Positions 16,047 to 25,581 are shown, counted from the first letter of the stretch. The stretch: 64,000 nt of DNA from Arthrobacter_J sp038199985 (GCA_038199985.1 JBBPYK010000109.1:62001-126000); one strand, 5' to 3'. Notes: generated by a model from the letters alone, not told the origin. A program made the numbers and translations.

Positions 16047-17849
16047 GTGGTCCTTCGCTTTTCTCAGCTTTTCTTGCGCACACTGCGCGACAACCCGGCC
16101 GAAGCCGAGGTGGCCAGCCACAGATTGCTGGTCCGTGCCGGCTACATTCGACGTGCGGCCCCTGGAATCTACTCCTGGCTACCTCTGGGCTTGAAGGTTT
16201 TGGCCAAGGTGGAGGCAATCATCCGCGAGGAGATGCAGGCCATGGGCGCCCAGGAAGTGCACTGTCCGGCGCTGCTGCCTAAGGAGCCCTACGAGGCGAC
16301 GAACCGGTGGTCTGAATACGGTGACGGACTCTTTAGGCTGAAAGACCGAAAAGACGCGGACTACCTTCTGGCGCCAACGCACGAAGAGATGTTTACACTT
16401 CTCGTCAAGGATCTTTATAATTCCTACAAAGATCTTCCTGTGACACTTTTCCAGATACAGGCCAAGTATCGAGACGAGGCTCGTCCGCGTGCCGGGTTGC
16501 TCCGTGGGCGCGAGTTCATCATGAAGGACTCCTATTCCTTCAACATGGACGACGACGGCCTGGAGGACAGCTACCAAGCCCATCGGGCAGCGTATATTCG
16601 CATCTTTGAACGACTAGGTATGGAAATCGTCATCGTGTCTGCGGTGTCCGGCGCTATGGGTGGTTCCAAGAGCGAAGAGTTCCTTCACCCAACGCCGATC
16701 GGTGAAGATACCTTCGTCCGGTCCCGCGGCGGCTACGCCGCGAATGTCGAGGCTGTGACGTCTATCATTCCGGAGGATATCGATTTTTCGGACGCTCCTG
16801 CCGCAGATGTGGCGGATACCCCGGATACTCCCACCATGGACACCCTCGTTGCAGCCGCCAATGATATTCGCCCCAAAGAGAACGGCGCTTGGACTGCTGC
16901 GGATACGTTGAAGAACGTCTTGTTGTCGGTTGTCCTGCCCGACGGCGGGCGGCAGCTCGTCGTCGTTGGAGTCCCGGGTGACCGCAGCGTAGATCTCAAG
17001 CGCGTAGAGGCGAACATCGGAGCACATCTGCCCTTCGATGGCGATTTGCAGGTGGAGCAGGCATCGGACAATGATCTTAGACGCCATCTAGGCCTCGTCA
17101 AGGGATATATCGGTCCGGGTCTCAGCCTAGACAGTCGCGTCCTGGGTACTAAGGGCAGCACAGGTATCTTGTACCTCGTGGATCCACACGTCGTGAACGG
17201 GACAACGTGGATTACCGGAGCAAATATTCGAGGCAAGCATGTTTTCGGGCTTGTTGCTGGCCGTGATTTCGCCTGGGATGGCACCATCGAGGCTGTCGAG
17301 GTTCGCGAGGGAGATCTTGCACCGGACGGTTCTGGACCGTTGGAATCGGCACGAGGTATAGAGATGGGCCATATCTTCCAGTTGGGGCGCAAGTACGCTG
17401 AGGCCTTGCACCTGAACGTGCTGGACCGAAACGGTAAGTTGTCTACTGTGACCATGGGTTCTTACGGGGTCGGTGTCACGAGGGCGGTGGCTGCGCTGGC
17501 TGAATCAAACCATGATGACCGCGGCCTCATCTGGCCGCGAAGCGTTGCGCCGGCAGATATTCACTTGGTTGCCGCCGGGCGCGGAGATGCAGTTTTTGAG
17601 GCCGCCGCCACCATCGCAAAGGACCTCGAAGCGGTCGGTCTGGACGTCATTTACGATGATCGAGAGAAGGTATCACCGGGAGTCAAATTTGGTGATGCCG
17701 AATTGATCGGTGTGCCGACGATCCTTGTTGTTGGGCGCGGGCTGGTCAATGGAGAGGTCGAGGTCAAGGACCGTAGGACGGGAACAGCGGAGAATGTTGC
17801 AGTGGAGGACATCGTTGAACACCTGAGCCGTGTGGTGCGCGGCGAATAA
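16047..17849 (+). CDS. proS: Proline--tRNA ligase
   Basis: A 600-residue class II synthetase of the bacterial type. The N-terminal part has LRFSQLFLRTLRDNPAEAEV and class II motif 2 (GLLRGREFIMKDSYSF). An inserted editing domain spans about 225-400, the C-terminal catalytic part follows with GSYGVGVTRAVAA, then an anticodon-binding domain. I set the start at GTG 16047, which begins at the conserved VLRFSQLF segment. The open frame continues back to 15960, but that extension is not family-like. It charges tRNA-Pro. Confidence 0.93.
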   Translation: MVLRFSQLFLRTLRDNPAEAEVASHRLLVRAGYIRRAAPGIYSWLPLGLKVLAKVEAIIREEMQAMGAQEVHCPALLPKEPYEATNRWSEYGDGLFRLKDRKDADYLLAPTHEEMFTLLVKDLYNSYKDLPVTLFQIQAKYRDEARPRAGLLRGREFIMKDSYSFNMDDDGLEDSYQAHRAAYIRIFERLGMEIVIVSAVSGAMGGSKSEEFLHPTPIGEDTFVRSRGGYAANVEAVTSIIPEDIDFSDAPAADVADTPDTPTMDTLVAAANDIRPKENGAWTAADTLKNVLLSVVLPDGGRQLVVVGVPGDRSVDLKRVEANIGAHLPFDGDLQVEQASDNDLRRHLGLVKGYIGPGLSLDSRVLGTKGSTGILYLVDPHVVNGTTWITGANIRGKHVFGLVAGRDFAWDGTIEAVEVREGDLAPDGSGPLESARGIEMGHIFQLGRKYAEALHLNVLDRNGKLSTVTMGSYGVGVTRAVAALAESNHDDRGLIWPRSVAPADIHLVAAGRGDAVFEAAATIAKDLEAVGLDVIYDDREKVSPGVKFGDAELIGVPTILVVGRGLVNGEVEVKDRRTGTAENVAVEDIVEHLSRVVRGE

Positions 17850-17861
17850 CCGCACCAGTTG

Positions 17862-18665
17862 ATGGCCGGCCTCGACGAGATCACGCTGGCGACACTGCTA
17901 CTCGTGGTGATCGCAGGATTCGTCGCAGGCTGGGTGGATGCGGTGGTTGGCGGTGGTGGACTCATCCAGTTACCGGCCCTGCTCATGGTGCCGGGAATCA
18001 GTCCAGTTCAGGCCTTGGCAACAAATAAGCTCGGGTCCATTTTCGGTACGACTACGAGCGCTGTCACGTATTTTCGGCGGGCGAGACCAGACTTGCGGAC
18101 TGCGCTCCCAATGGCTGGAATTGCGTTGGTCGGCAGCCTGGGTGGAGCATTCCTCGCGCTCTCCCTACCGCAGTCGGTATTCAAACCGATCATTGTTGTG
18201 GCACTGATCCTCGTTGCGCTCTTTACTGCTTTCCGCCCCACCGTTGGGGCATTGACCCAACTTCGGCACAAGGGGAAGCGTCATTATGGGACCGCAGCGT
18301 TGATCGGTGGTGTTATCGGCTTCTATGACGGCTTGATCGGGCCCGGAACTGGTTCGTTCCTGGTGATAGCTATGGTGACGCTACTCGGCTATAACTTCCT
18401 TGCTTCCAGCGCTAAGGCCAAGATTGTCAACATGTTTACCAATGCTGGGGCGCTCATGCTGTTCATCCCCAGCGGAACGGTTCTGTGGTCACTGGGCTTG
18501 ATCTTGGGAGCGGCGAACATGCTTGGGGGCTATCTCGGTGCCCGAATGGCCATTACTCGTGGAAGCCGCTTCATCCGCATCATTTTTCTGTTGGTCGTCA
18601 CAGTTCTGATAATTAGTTTGGGGCACGATGTGTGGACTGAGAATTTCCGGCCCCCTGAGAATTGA
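17862..18665 (+). CDS. TauE/SafE-family membrane permease
   Basis: A 267-residue polytopic membrane protein with about seven to eight hydrophobic segments. Diagnostic parts are the N-terminal GFVAGWVDAVVGGGGLIQLPALL and the internal repeat GGVIGFYDGLIGPGTGSFLVIAM, the two-fold signature of this exporter family. Such proteins move sulfite, sulfoacetate or related anions, but the substrate here cannot be told. The start is the ATG at 17862; a TTG directly before it is the alternative. It is 12 bases after proS and may be co-transcribed. Confidence 0.87.
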   Translation: MAGLDEITLATLLLVVIAGFVAGWVDAVVGGGGLIQLPALLMVPGISPVQALATNKLGSIFGTTTSAVTYFRRARPDLRTALPMAGIALVGSLGGAFLALSLPQSVFKPIIVVALILVALFTAFRPTVGALTQLRHKGKRHYGTAALIGGVIGFYDGLIGPGTGSFLVIAMVTLLGYNFLASSAKAKIVNMFTNAGALMLFIPSGTVLWSLGLILGAANMLGGYLGARMAITRGSRFIRIIFLLVVTVLIISLGHDVWTENFRPPEN

Positions 18666-18669
18666 CAGT

Positions 18670-19392
18670 TCACACGACTCCGCTGGCATCCAAAAGACTA
18701 CCGATGACGAAGGTCGCGACGAGCGCAATCGCACCGCCGACGACCACCCGCAGGGATGCTTTTGTCTTGGAGCTGCCACCTATGACGGCAGATGCCCAGC
18801 CAGTTAGCGCCAACGCCGCAAGGACAGCGACGAACGTTACCGGCACCCGCCAGGCCTGAGGCGGCAGTAGGATCGCCAGCAGAGGAAGTATGCCTCCAAC
18901 GGTAAAGGCGATGGCAGATGCATAGGCGGCATGCCATGGGCTGACTACATCATGTTGATCGATGTTGAGCTCCGCCGACAGATGCGCCTCGAGCGCGTTG
19001 TTCTCGGTGAGCTCTTCGGCGACCTTCCAAGCAGTCGTGCTACTCATGCCTTTGGCCTCGTAGATTGCGGCAAGTTCGGCGAGTTCTTCCTCGGGCTGTT
19101 CCAGGAGTTCGCGTCGCTCCTTGTCCATGAGCGCGCGTTGGCTATCGCTCTGGCTGCTGACGGACACGTATTCGCCCAGGGCCATTGAAATGCCGCCGCC
19201 GATCAGTCCTGCGAGTCCAGCGGTCAAAATAGGACCTGTCGCTGTCGTCACCCCGGCAACACCGACCACAATCGCGGCCACGGAAACGATGCCATCGTTG
19301 GCACCGAGCACCGCTGCCCGCAGCCAGTTGAGACGTTGCGCTATATCGCCTTGATGGGGTTCGTTATCGTGTAGCTTCGGAACGTCCTTCAT
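18670..19392 (-). CDS. VIT1/CCC1-family transporter
   Basis: A 240-residue protein. The N-terminal segment HQGDIAQRLNWLRAAVLGANDGIVS and the first membrane pair (AGLAGLIGGGISMALGEYVSVSSQ) are typical of the vacuolar iron/manganese transporter family. A charged cytosolic segment (about 88-145) and three further membrane helices follow. I set the start at 19392, beginning MKDVPKLHDNEP; the open frame upstream overlaps the DUF4439-like gene and looks non-coding. It probably exports Fe2+ or Mn2+ into the medium. It lies downstream of the 19412-20446 gene in the same direction. Confidence 0.87.
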   Translation of the reverse strand: MKDVPKLHDNEPHQGDIAQRLNWLRAAVLGANDGIVSVAAIVVGVAGVTTATGPILTAGLAGLIGGGISMALGEYVSVSSQSDSQRALMDKERRELLEQPEEELAELAAIYEAKGMSSTTAWKVAEELTENNALEAHLSAELNIDQHDVVSPWHAAYASAIAFTVGGILPLLAILLPPQAWRVPVTFVAVLAALALTGWASAVIGGSSKTKASLRVVVGGAIALVATFVIGSLLDASGVV

Positions 19393-19411
19393 GGCACTAC
19401 ATAACCACCGG

Positions 19412-20446
19412 TCAGGTGGTTTTGCCAGTAAGGGCCGCTTTTGGGCTCGCGGGGTCCTCGATCCCGGGGGCCGGTTCAGGAGCAGTTCCGGGACGATGTT
19501 GGGCGAGCGTGGCGGACCTGAACCGGGAGATGGCCCAGTGCCGAATCTCGCCATTGCTCAGACTTATCAGGTCCGCGTAGGCGACGATGATCTGCGACTC
19601 CATGGTGTCTAGACTTGCTACCGGATCCGTGAAATAGCCGGGGTCTAAAGCATAGGCTTCTACTGTGGGCGGGGTCTCATCACACAGGGCCCTGAGAAAC
19701 TCCGTGAGCTGGTTCGCGGCGGCGCGATGCAAGGCGATCTTGTCTTCAAACCCAGGAGTTCCAATGCGACCGGAGGCCACTTCATACGCATAGATAGAGC
19801 GGTGCTCTGCTCGCCGAAGAGAACGGACGGCCAAAGTTTCAGCGTCTGATTCATCTGCTTCGAGGCAGGAGGGATCGGTCATGGGCGTCGAGGCCGTTAC
19901 TTCCGGCGCCGGCACCGACCCAGGGACGAGGGAGATTTCATTGGCCATGATCCACTGCGCTGTTCCGATTGAGGCAAGTAGCCGAGCGATACCTGGATCC
20001 GCCTCTTCGGCGGCGGCCAGGTTGCGCTCCGCACTTGTTCTCAACGCCGCGATGAAGTTTTGTTTATCTGGTGTCATTTCTCTATTCGTTGAAAGCGGGG
20101 ACGGTTGAGCGGCTTGAGCTGGGCCGGGTACTCTCAGCAGTGTGGCGTGCTCATTCAAAACCTGTTCAGCCATGTGAAATACGTCCTGGCCGCCCGGCCT
20201 GGCCAGTAGCTCGGCTTTGTCGGCCAGCTCAGCTGCGGCCTGCGCAGCCGTGTGCTGTGCCTGCACGGTGAAGGACGGGCGCCGCATATCTTGTTCCGAC
20301 ACAATGAGTCCGAACCCGAGAACCACCAGGGCTATAACAGCGAGAACCAGAAACCGCTTCAGGAAACGTCCTGCACTCCCAGCGATCGCACGCCCTCGGC
20401 GTCGCACGTCTTCTCCAACTCTCCCCACAGCACATAATCTTGCCAC
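19412..20446 (-). CDS. Membrane-anchored DUF4439-like protein
   Basis: A 344-residue protein with one N-terminal membrane helix (about 31-48) after a basic stretch. An alanine-rich helical region follows, with a ferritin-like C-terminal domain (about 200-325). Segments RRAEHRSIYAYEVASGRIG and LHRAAANQLTEFLRALC resemble DUF4439 proteins. The topology suggests an extracytoplasmic domain. Function is unknown. The start is a GTG at 20446 with no clear ribosome-binding site, so an internal start is possible. It is divergent from rimP and sits upstream of the VIT1-family gene on the same strand. Confidence 0.65.
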   Translation of the reverse strand: MARLCAVGRVGEDVRRRGRAIAGSAGRFLKRFLVLAVIALVVLGFGLIVSEQDMRRPSFTVQAQHTAAQAAAELADKAELLARPGGQDVFHMAEQVLNEHATLLRVPGPAQAAQPSPLSTNREMTPDKQNFIAALRTSAERNLAAAEEADPGIARLLASIGTAQWIMANEISLVPGSVPAPEVTASTPMTDPSCLEADESDAETLAVRSLRRAEHRSIYAYEVASGRIGTPGFEDKIALHRAAANQLTEFLRALCDETPPTVEAYALDPGYFTDPVASLDTMESQIIVAYADLISLSNGEIRHWAISRFRSATLAQHRPGTAPEPAPGIEDPASPKAALTGKTT

Positions 20447-20495
20447 GCCCGGGGTAAACGACTGTACCCGTTACGCCGGACCTACGTATTGTCGT

Positions 20496-20501
20496 TAGGC
20501 T
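20496..20501 (+). promoter_or_regulatory. Putative -10 element (TAGGCT) upstream of rimP
   Basis: TAGGCT occurs 32 bases before the rimP ATG and would give a short leader containing GGGAGG. It is the best -10 candidate in the 87-base divergent gap. The -35 region is not clear. Confidence 0.35.
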
Positions 20502-20533
20502 AGTGTCACAACATCATCGAGTGGGAGGCAGTT

Positions 20534-21142
20534 ATGAGGGAGCGGTCCCAGGGCGGCAATCGGAAGCAATCCGGAGAGCAAACGGCGGGTCGTCTGCCGT
20601 TTGAGCAGTCGCAGCGTCTGTCGGACCTACTCCGGCCCGTGGTCCAGAATCACGGCCTTTACTTAGAGGGCGTTGACGTCAAAGTCGCTGGGGCTCATCG
20701 TACTGTCGCTGTAGTCGTTGACCTTCCCGAGGATCAGACCGGAGGAGTGGGACTGGACCTAATCGCTGAAGTATCAAGGGGCCTGGCTGATGCTCTTGAC
20801 CATGATCCGGATGATGAAGACCAGCCGTACAGTCTGGAAGTGTCCTCACCCGGGGTATCACGCCCACTCACGGAACACCGTCACTGGCGTCGTAGCCTGA
20901 ACCGCATGGTGAATGTCCGCACCACGGATGGTCAAGACCTGAGCGGGCGCGTACTAAAGGTAGAAGACGACGGCGTGCACATCCTTCCTCAGATGCCGGT
21001 CAAGAAGGGCGTCAAACCTAAACAAGGGAAAGAAATGCATCTGCCCTTCGACGGCATACGCAAGGCAAACGTCGACATTGAATTTTCCCACCCCGAAGAC
21101 GCACACGTTATCGGGACATCGTCCGCAGCCGAGGAGGCCTAA
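20534..21142 (+). CDS. rimP: Ribosome maturation factor RimP
   Basis: A 202-residue protein. The N-terminal alpha/beta domain includes the GLYLEGVDVKVAG strand, and the next segment DQPYSLEVSSPGVSRPL is the RimP signature. A C-terminal SH3-like domain and a charged tail follow. It assists 30S subunit maturation. It starts with ATG after a GGGAGG site and ends immediately before the nusA ATG. It is the first gene of the conserved rimP-nusA-ylxR-infB block. Confidence 0.92.
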   Translation: MRERSQGGNRKQSGEQTAGRLPFEQSQRLSDLLRPVVQNHGLYLEGVDVKVAGAHRTVAVVVDLPEDQTGGVGLDLIAEVSRGLADALDHDPDDEDQPYSLEVSSPGVSRPLTEHRHWRRSLNRMVNVRTTDGQDLSGRVLKVEDDGVHILPQMPVKKGVKPKQGKEMHLPFDGIRKANVDIEFSHPEDAHVIGTSSAAEEA

Positions 21143-22135
21143 ATGGATATCGATATGAGTGCACTGAGGCTGTTGGAAAAAGAAAGAGAAATTCCGCTCA
21201 AGGACCTTATGCCCACTATTGAGCAAGCGTTGTTGGTGGCCTATCACAAAACTCCCGGCGCGCATGATCAGGCGCGTGCGGAACTTGACGGCAAGAATGG
21301 CCATGTGACTATTTGGGCTGCTGAACTCGACGACGATGGCAACAGTGTTGGTGAGTTCGATGACACGCCGACTGGGTTTGGCCGCATCGCTGCTAGTACG
21401 GCGCGTCAGGTAATCCTTCAGCGCCTTCGCGACGCCGAGGATGACACAATTCTGGGTCATTTCAAGGGCAAAGAAGGCGAGCTGGTATCTGGTCAGATAC
21501 AGCAGGGCAATAATCCTCATATGGTGCAGGTGAATCTAGGCACAGTGGAGGCGCTGCTCCCACCGCCGGAGCAGGTTCCGGGGGAGAGTTACAAACATGG
21601 TTCGCGGTTGCGTGCGTTCGTTATCGATGTCCACCGCGGAATGAAGGGACCATCGATAACTCTGTCACGGTCGCATCCGGGTCTTGTCCGCAAGCTATTT
21701 GAGCTCGAGGTTCCCGAAATCGCCGACAAATCTGTCGAGATTGTTTCACTCGCGCGTGAGGCTGGCCATCGGACTAAAATTGCGGTCAAGGCCATGAAGC
21801 CTGGCATCAACGCCAAGGGCTCGTGTATTGGAGAAATGGGTGCGCGCGTCCGGGCAGTGATGTCTGAGCTGAACGATGAAAAGATCGATCTCATTGACTA
21901 CAGTGATGATCCGGCCACGTTCATCGCGAATGCACTTTCTCCTTCCCGGGTGTCATCCGTTTCGATCACGGACGAAGCCGCACGCTCGGCCAGGGCAGTG
22001 GTGCCGGACTATCAGCTATCTCTTGCCATCGGGAAAGAGGGACAAAACGCTCGATTGGCGGCCAAACTCACGGGCTGGCGCATCGATATCGTATCGGACG
22101 CAGTGTCTGCGAAAGCACCCGTCGAGCAGCCCTGA
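21143..22135 (+). CDS. nusA: Transcription termination/antitermination factor NusA
   Basis: A 330-residue protein of the short actinobacterial form. The order is an N-terminal RNA-polymerase-binding domain (about 1-125), an S1 domain (about 130-200), and two KH domains (about 205-320) with the KGSCIGEMGARVRAV and LAIGKEGQNARLAA loops. It lacks the C-terminal repeats found in enterobacterial NusA. The ATG abuts the rimP stop. It modulates pausing, termination and rRNA antitermination. Confidence 0.95.
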   Translation: MDIDMSALRLLEKEREIPLKDLMPTIEQALLVAYHKTPGAHDQARAELDGKNGHVTIWAAELDDDGNSVGEFDDTPTGFGRIAASTARQVILQRLRDAEDDTILGHFKGKEGELVSGQIQQGNNPHMVQVNLGTVEALLPPPEQVPGESYKHGSRLRAFVIDVHRGMKGPSITLSRSHPGLVRKLFELEVPEIADKSVEIVSLAREAGHRTKIAVKAMKPGINAKGSCIGEMGARVRAVMSELNDEKIDLIDYSDDPATFIANALSPSRVSSVSITDEAARSARAVVPDYQLSLAIGKEGQNARLAAKLTGWRIDIVSDAVSAKAPVEQP

Positions 22136-22245
22136 TCCGTGGTCCATCCGGTGGCCTAGGGCTACAGGTTGGACGTATCGACTTCATAAACGCGATAGAA
22201 TGACACCAACCGGGTTATTCATACAACGCAAGCCGGAGGATAGTC

Positions 22246-22584
22246 ATGACATTTCGTGACCCACCGACTCACGTGCCGCAGCGCACCTGCATAGGTTGCC
22301 GTGGCAAGGATGACCGTAACGTTCTTGTTCGGCTGGTCAGATCGGAAGAAGACATTTCCAACGTCGTCGTCGATCCGAATTGCCGAACGTCAGGTCGCGG
22401 TGCGTGGCTGCACCGAAACCCGGGATGTCTGGAAATGGCCGTCAGACGTCGCTCCTTCAACAGGGCCTTTCGGGCATCTGTCAATAGCGATAGAGTGATG
22501 GAATTTTTCCAACACAACGTGGAGCCCCACCATGGGGCGGCACGTGAATTGACCGTCCAATGTGAAAGCGGGTCTGAAAACTGA
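22246..22584 (+). CDS. ylxR: YlxR-family nucleic-acid-binding protein
   Basis: A 112-residue YlxR (DUF448) protein. The N-terminal RTCIGCRGKDDRNVLVRLV and the TSGRGAWLHRNPGCLE segments are the family hallmarks. The C-terminal 25 residues are an extra tail. YlxR is a small RNA-binding or nucleoid-type protein nearly always found between nusA and infB. A GGAGGATAGTC ribosome-binding site precedes the ATG. It is separated from nusA by 110 bases and from infB by about 150 bases that contain leader-like structure. Confidence 0.9.
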   Translation: MTFRDPPTHVPQRTCIGCRGKDDRNVLVRLVRSEEDISNVVVDPNCRTSGRGAWLHRNPGCLEMAVRRRSFNRAFRASVNSDRVMEFFQHNVEPHHGAARELTVQCESGSEN

Positions 22585-22704
22585 TGGAAACCCGATGAGT
22601 ACCCAACCATGAGCGCTCAACAATGACTGATCTGTTGTGCTCCGCAGAGGGTCCCTTAAGGCTGTTATCAGCTGGGACTCGCATTAAATATTAGACGGTT
22701 CGTG

Positions 22705-22730
22705 CCTGGCTCGGTGCGGACCGAGACAGG
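22705..22730 (+). promoter_or_regulatory. Hairpin overlapping the infB ribosome-binding site
   Basis: CCTG-G-CTCGGT (22705-22715) pairs with ACCGAG-A-CAGG (22720-22730) around a GCGG loop, with a single mismatch. The 3' arm shares its last three bases with the infB ribosome-binding site (AGGAGA, 22728-22733). The GTG start follows at 22737. Folding would partly mask the site. Confidence 0.4.
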
Positions 22731-22736
22731 AGAAAA

Positions 22737-25574
22737 GTGGCCAAGGTCCGCGTACACGAGCTCGCCAAAGAGCTCGGAATCACTTCTAAGGACGCTGTAG
22801 CTAAGCTGCAGGAGTTGGGCGAATTCGTTCGCTCCGCGTCCTCAACCATCGAAGCACCCGTAGTCAAAAAACTTCGTGGGGCTTTCCCCGATGCCCCCGT
22901 GGCGAGCGCTCCTGCGGCTCAACCGCAGGTGTCCAAACCAAAGCCGAGCACTGAGACTGCTGCATCTCCTAGCGAGAAGAAGGAATCAGCCCCAACCCCC
23001 GGGGCCCGTCCATCGGCACCTAAACCGGGCAAGTCGGCGGCGCCACAAGCTCCGGCTGAGGCGCCTGAACCGGCACCCGCGAAGACACAGAGCGAGCCGG
23101 AGCCCAAACCGGAGCTCAAAGTCGAGAAGACAGAAACTACGCAGGATCCGTCGTCCGCGACGAAGCCTGCAGCCAAGCCAGGAGCACGGCCCACACCCGG
23201 GCCTGCTGCGCCGGAGGCGACAAGGCCAGGTGCACGGCCGGGCAATAATCCCTTTGCCCCGTCACAGGGAATGCCGCGGCCAAGCCGGAAAGATGATCAA
23301 CGTTCAGGTGGACCCCGCCCCGGCAATAACCCCTTTGCGCCCTCGCAGGGAATGCCACGGCCGGGCCGCCGGGACGATGAACGTCCGGGTGGGCCCAGGC
23401 CCGCTGCTGGTACCGGTGCACCGCGCACCGGAGCACCCCGTACGGGGGCGCCCCGTCCAGGAGCGCCACGTCCAACCACTCCAAGTGGACAGCGCCCCAC
23501 TCCGGGGATGATGCCAAATCGTACGGAGCCACCGGCACCGGCGCGTGGCAATGACCGTCCGGGCGGTGGGCCACGACGAGGCGGCGGAAGCGGTCCCGTT
23601 GGCGGCGGTTTCGGTAAGGGTGGTCGCGGTCGCGGCGGCACCGCCGGCGCGTTCGGTAAGGGCGGAGCAGGCAGAGGTAAACAGCGTAAGTCGAAGCGGG
23701 CAAAGCGCCAGGAGCTGGAGCAGATGTCCGCTCCGTCCGCTGGTGGCGTGTCAGTACCACGTGGTGACGGCAACACCGTTATTAGACTGCGTCGTGGCTC
23801 GTCGATTGCTGAGTTCGCGGAGAAGATTGATGCAAACCCCGCGTCGTTGGTGACAGTGCTTATTCATCTCGGTGAAATGGCCACAGCCACGCAGTCACTT
23901 GATGAGGGCACCTTCGAGGTGTTGGGCAAGGAGTTGGGTTACAAAATCCAGGTCGTATCGCCAGAAGATGAAGAGCGTGAGCTCTTCGATTCCTTCGATA
24001 TCAACCTTGATGCCGAGCTGGAGGCTGAGGGCGACGAAGAGCTCGAAGCTCGCCCCCCAGTGGTCACAGTTATGGGGCACGTCGACCACGGTAAGACGAG
24101 GCTTTTGGATGCGATCCGGAAGACCAACGTCATCAGTGGCGAGCATGGTGGGATCACCCAGCATATTGGTGCTTACCAGATCGACCACACTCATGAAGAA
24201 GAGAATCGCCCGATCACGTTTATCGACACCCCGGGCCACGAGGCGTTCACGGCCATGCGTGCCCGTGGCGCGAGGGTGACCGACATCGCCGTGTTGGTTG
24301 TCGCTGCGGATGACGGCGTTATGCCACAAACTGTTGAGGCGCTAAACCACGCCCAAGCAGCTGGCGTGCCGATCGTCGTCGCGGTAAACAAGATCGACAA
24401 GGACGGAGCCAACGCTGACAAGGTCAAGGGACAGCTCACTGAGTACGGCCTGGTACCTGAGGAATATGGTGGCGACACCATGTTTGTTCATGTATCTGCG
24501 CTGCAGGGAGTTGGCATCGATGAGCTGCTTGAAGCCGTGTTACTCACAGCAGATGCTGCTCTTGACATGCGAGCAAACCCGGACAAGGACGCACGCGGAA
24601 TTGCCATCGAAGCGAACCTAGACAAGGGACGCGGCGCTGTGGCAACGGTGCTCGTCCAGTCCGGTACTCTTCAGATCGGTGACACGATCGTAGCGGGCAA
24701 CGCTCACGGACGTGTCCGTGCCATGTTTGACGAGAACGGCGCCAACCTCACTGAAGCTGGGCCGTCACGACCGGTTCAGGTCCTTGGTCTTTCGACAGTT
24801 CCGCGTGCAGGAGATACCTTCTTGGTGACGTCTGACGAGCGTACCGCCCGTCACATCGCTGAGAAGCGGGAAGCGGCGGACCGCAATGCCGCGCTAGCCA
24901 AGCGTCGCAAGCGTGTCAGCTTGGAAGACTTTGATCAGGCTGTTGCTGAGGGCAAGATCGACACTCTCAACCTCATCCTCAAGGGCGACGTATCCGGTGC
25001 TGTCGAAGCGCTCGAGGACGCACTGCTCAAGATTGATGTTGGCGAAGGAGTTCAGCTACGAGTCATCCATCGTGGTGTGGGGGCGATCACCCAGAACGAC
25101 GTCAACCTGGCAACAGTGGACAGCGCCGTTATTATCGGTTTCAACGTGCGTCCTGCGGAGCGGGTGGCCGAATTGGCCGACCGCGAAGGCGTGGATATGC
25201 GCTTCTACTCGGTTATCTACGGGGCGATCGACGACATCGAGAATGCGCTCAAGGGCATGCTCAAGCCGGAGTACGAAGAGGCTCAGCTCGGTACCGCAGA
25301 GGTCAGAGAAGTCTTCCGCTCATCCAAATATGGGAACATCGCCGGCTCCATTGTCCGCAGCGGCATCATCCGTCGAAACAGCAAGGCTCGCTTGGTGCGT
25401 GATGGAGCTGTCGTCGGGGACAACCTCACTATTGAGTCACTTAAACGGTTCAAGGACGATGCCACGGAAGTTCGCACGGACTACGAGTGTGGTATTGGCC
25501 TCGGGTCGTTCAACGACGTCAAGGAAGGCGACATCGTCGAGACGTTCGAGATGCGCGAAAAACCCCGCATCTAG
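22737..25574 (+). CDS. infB: Translation initiation factor IF-2
   Basis: A 945-residue IF-2. The N-terminal helix domain (MAKVRVHELAKELG) is followed by a long Pro/Ala/Gly-rich, poorly conserved region (about 55-325). Then come the G domain with GHVDHGKT, DTPGHEAF and NKID motifs (about 440-610), and the C-terminal domains that bind initiator tRNA. The N-terminal linker has an exact 27-residue tandem duplication and short TGAPR-type repeats. The GTG start has AGGAGA close by. IF-2 positions fMet-tRNA on the ribosome using GTP. Confidence 0.96.
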   Translation: MAKVRVHELAKELGITSKDAVAKLQELGEFVRSASSTIEAPVVKKLRGAFPDAPVASAPAAQPQVSKPKPSTETAASPSEKKESAPTPGARPSAPKPGKSAAPQAPAEAPEPAPAKTQSEPEPKPELKVEKTETTQDPSSATKPAAKPGARPTPGPAAPEATRPGARPGNNPFAPSQGMPRPSRKDDQRSGGPRPGNNPFAPSQGMPRPGRRDDERPGGPRPAAGTGAPRTGAPRTGAPRPGAPRPTTPSGQRPTPGMMPNRTEPPAPARGNDRPGGGPRRGGGSGPVGGGFGKGGRGRGGTAGAFGKGGAGRGKQRKSKRAKRQELEQMSAPSAGGVSVPRGDGNTVIRLRRGSSIAEFAEKIDANPASLVTVLIHLGEMATATQSLDEGTFEVLGKELGYKIQVVSPEDEERELFDSFDINLDAELEAEGDEELEARPPVVTVMGHVDHGKTRLLDAIRKTNVISGEHGGITQHIGAYQIDHTHEEENRPITFIDTPGHEAFTAMRARGARVTDIAVLVVAADDGVMPQTVEALNHAQAAGVPIVVAVNKIDKDGANADKVKGQLTEYGLVPEEYGGDTMFVHVSALQGVGIDELLEAVLLTADAALDMRANPDKDARGIAIEANLDKGRGAVATVLVQSGTLQIGDTIVAGNAHGRVRAMFDENGANLTEAGPSRPVQVLGLSTVPRAGDTFLVTSDERTARHIAEKREAADRNAALAKRRKRVSLEDFDQAVAEGKIDTLNLILKGDVSGAVEALEDALLKIDVGEGVQLRVIHRGVGAITQNDVNLATVDSAVIIGFNVRPAERVAELADREGVDMRFYSVIYGAIDDIENALKGMLKPEYEEAQLGTAEVREVFRSSKYGNIAGSIVRSGIIRRNSKARLVRDGAVVGDNLTIESLKRFKDDATEVRTDYECGIGLGSFNDVKEGDIVETFEMREKPRI
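23233..23400 (+). repeat. In-frame tandem duplication in the IF-2 linker
   Basis: Two copies with an 81-base period encode GNNPFAPSQGMPRP followed by a basic/acidic RxDDxRxGG segment. GGCAATAA recurs at 23241 and 23322. Just downstream are four short TGAPR/PGAPR repeats (about 23415-23475). The copies differ at several third positions, so the duplication is not recent. Confidence 0.85.
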
Positions 25575-25581
25575 GATGTTC

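Noticed and set aside
23233..23475. Possible CRISPR or non-coding tandem repeat
   Set aside because: The repeats keep the infB reading frame, have an 81-base period, and encode a known flexible linker.
22876..23511. Plus-strand open frame of 211 codons rich in Arg and Pro
   Set aside because: It is an out-of-frame reading of the GC-rich repetitive infB linker.
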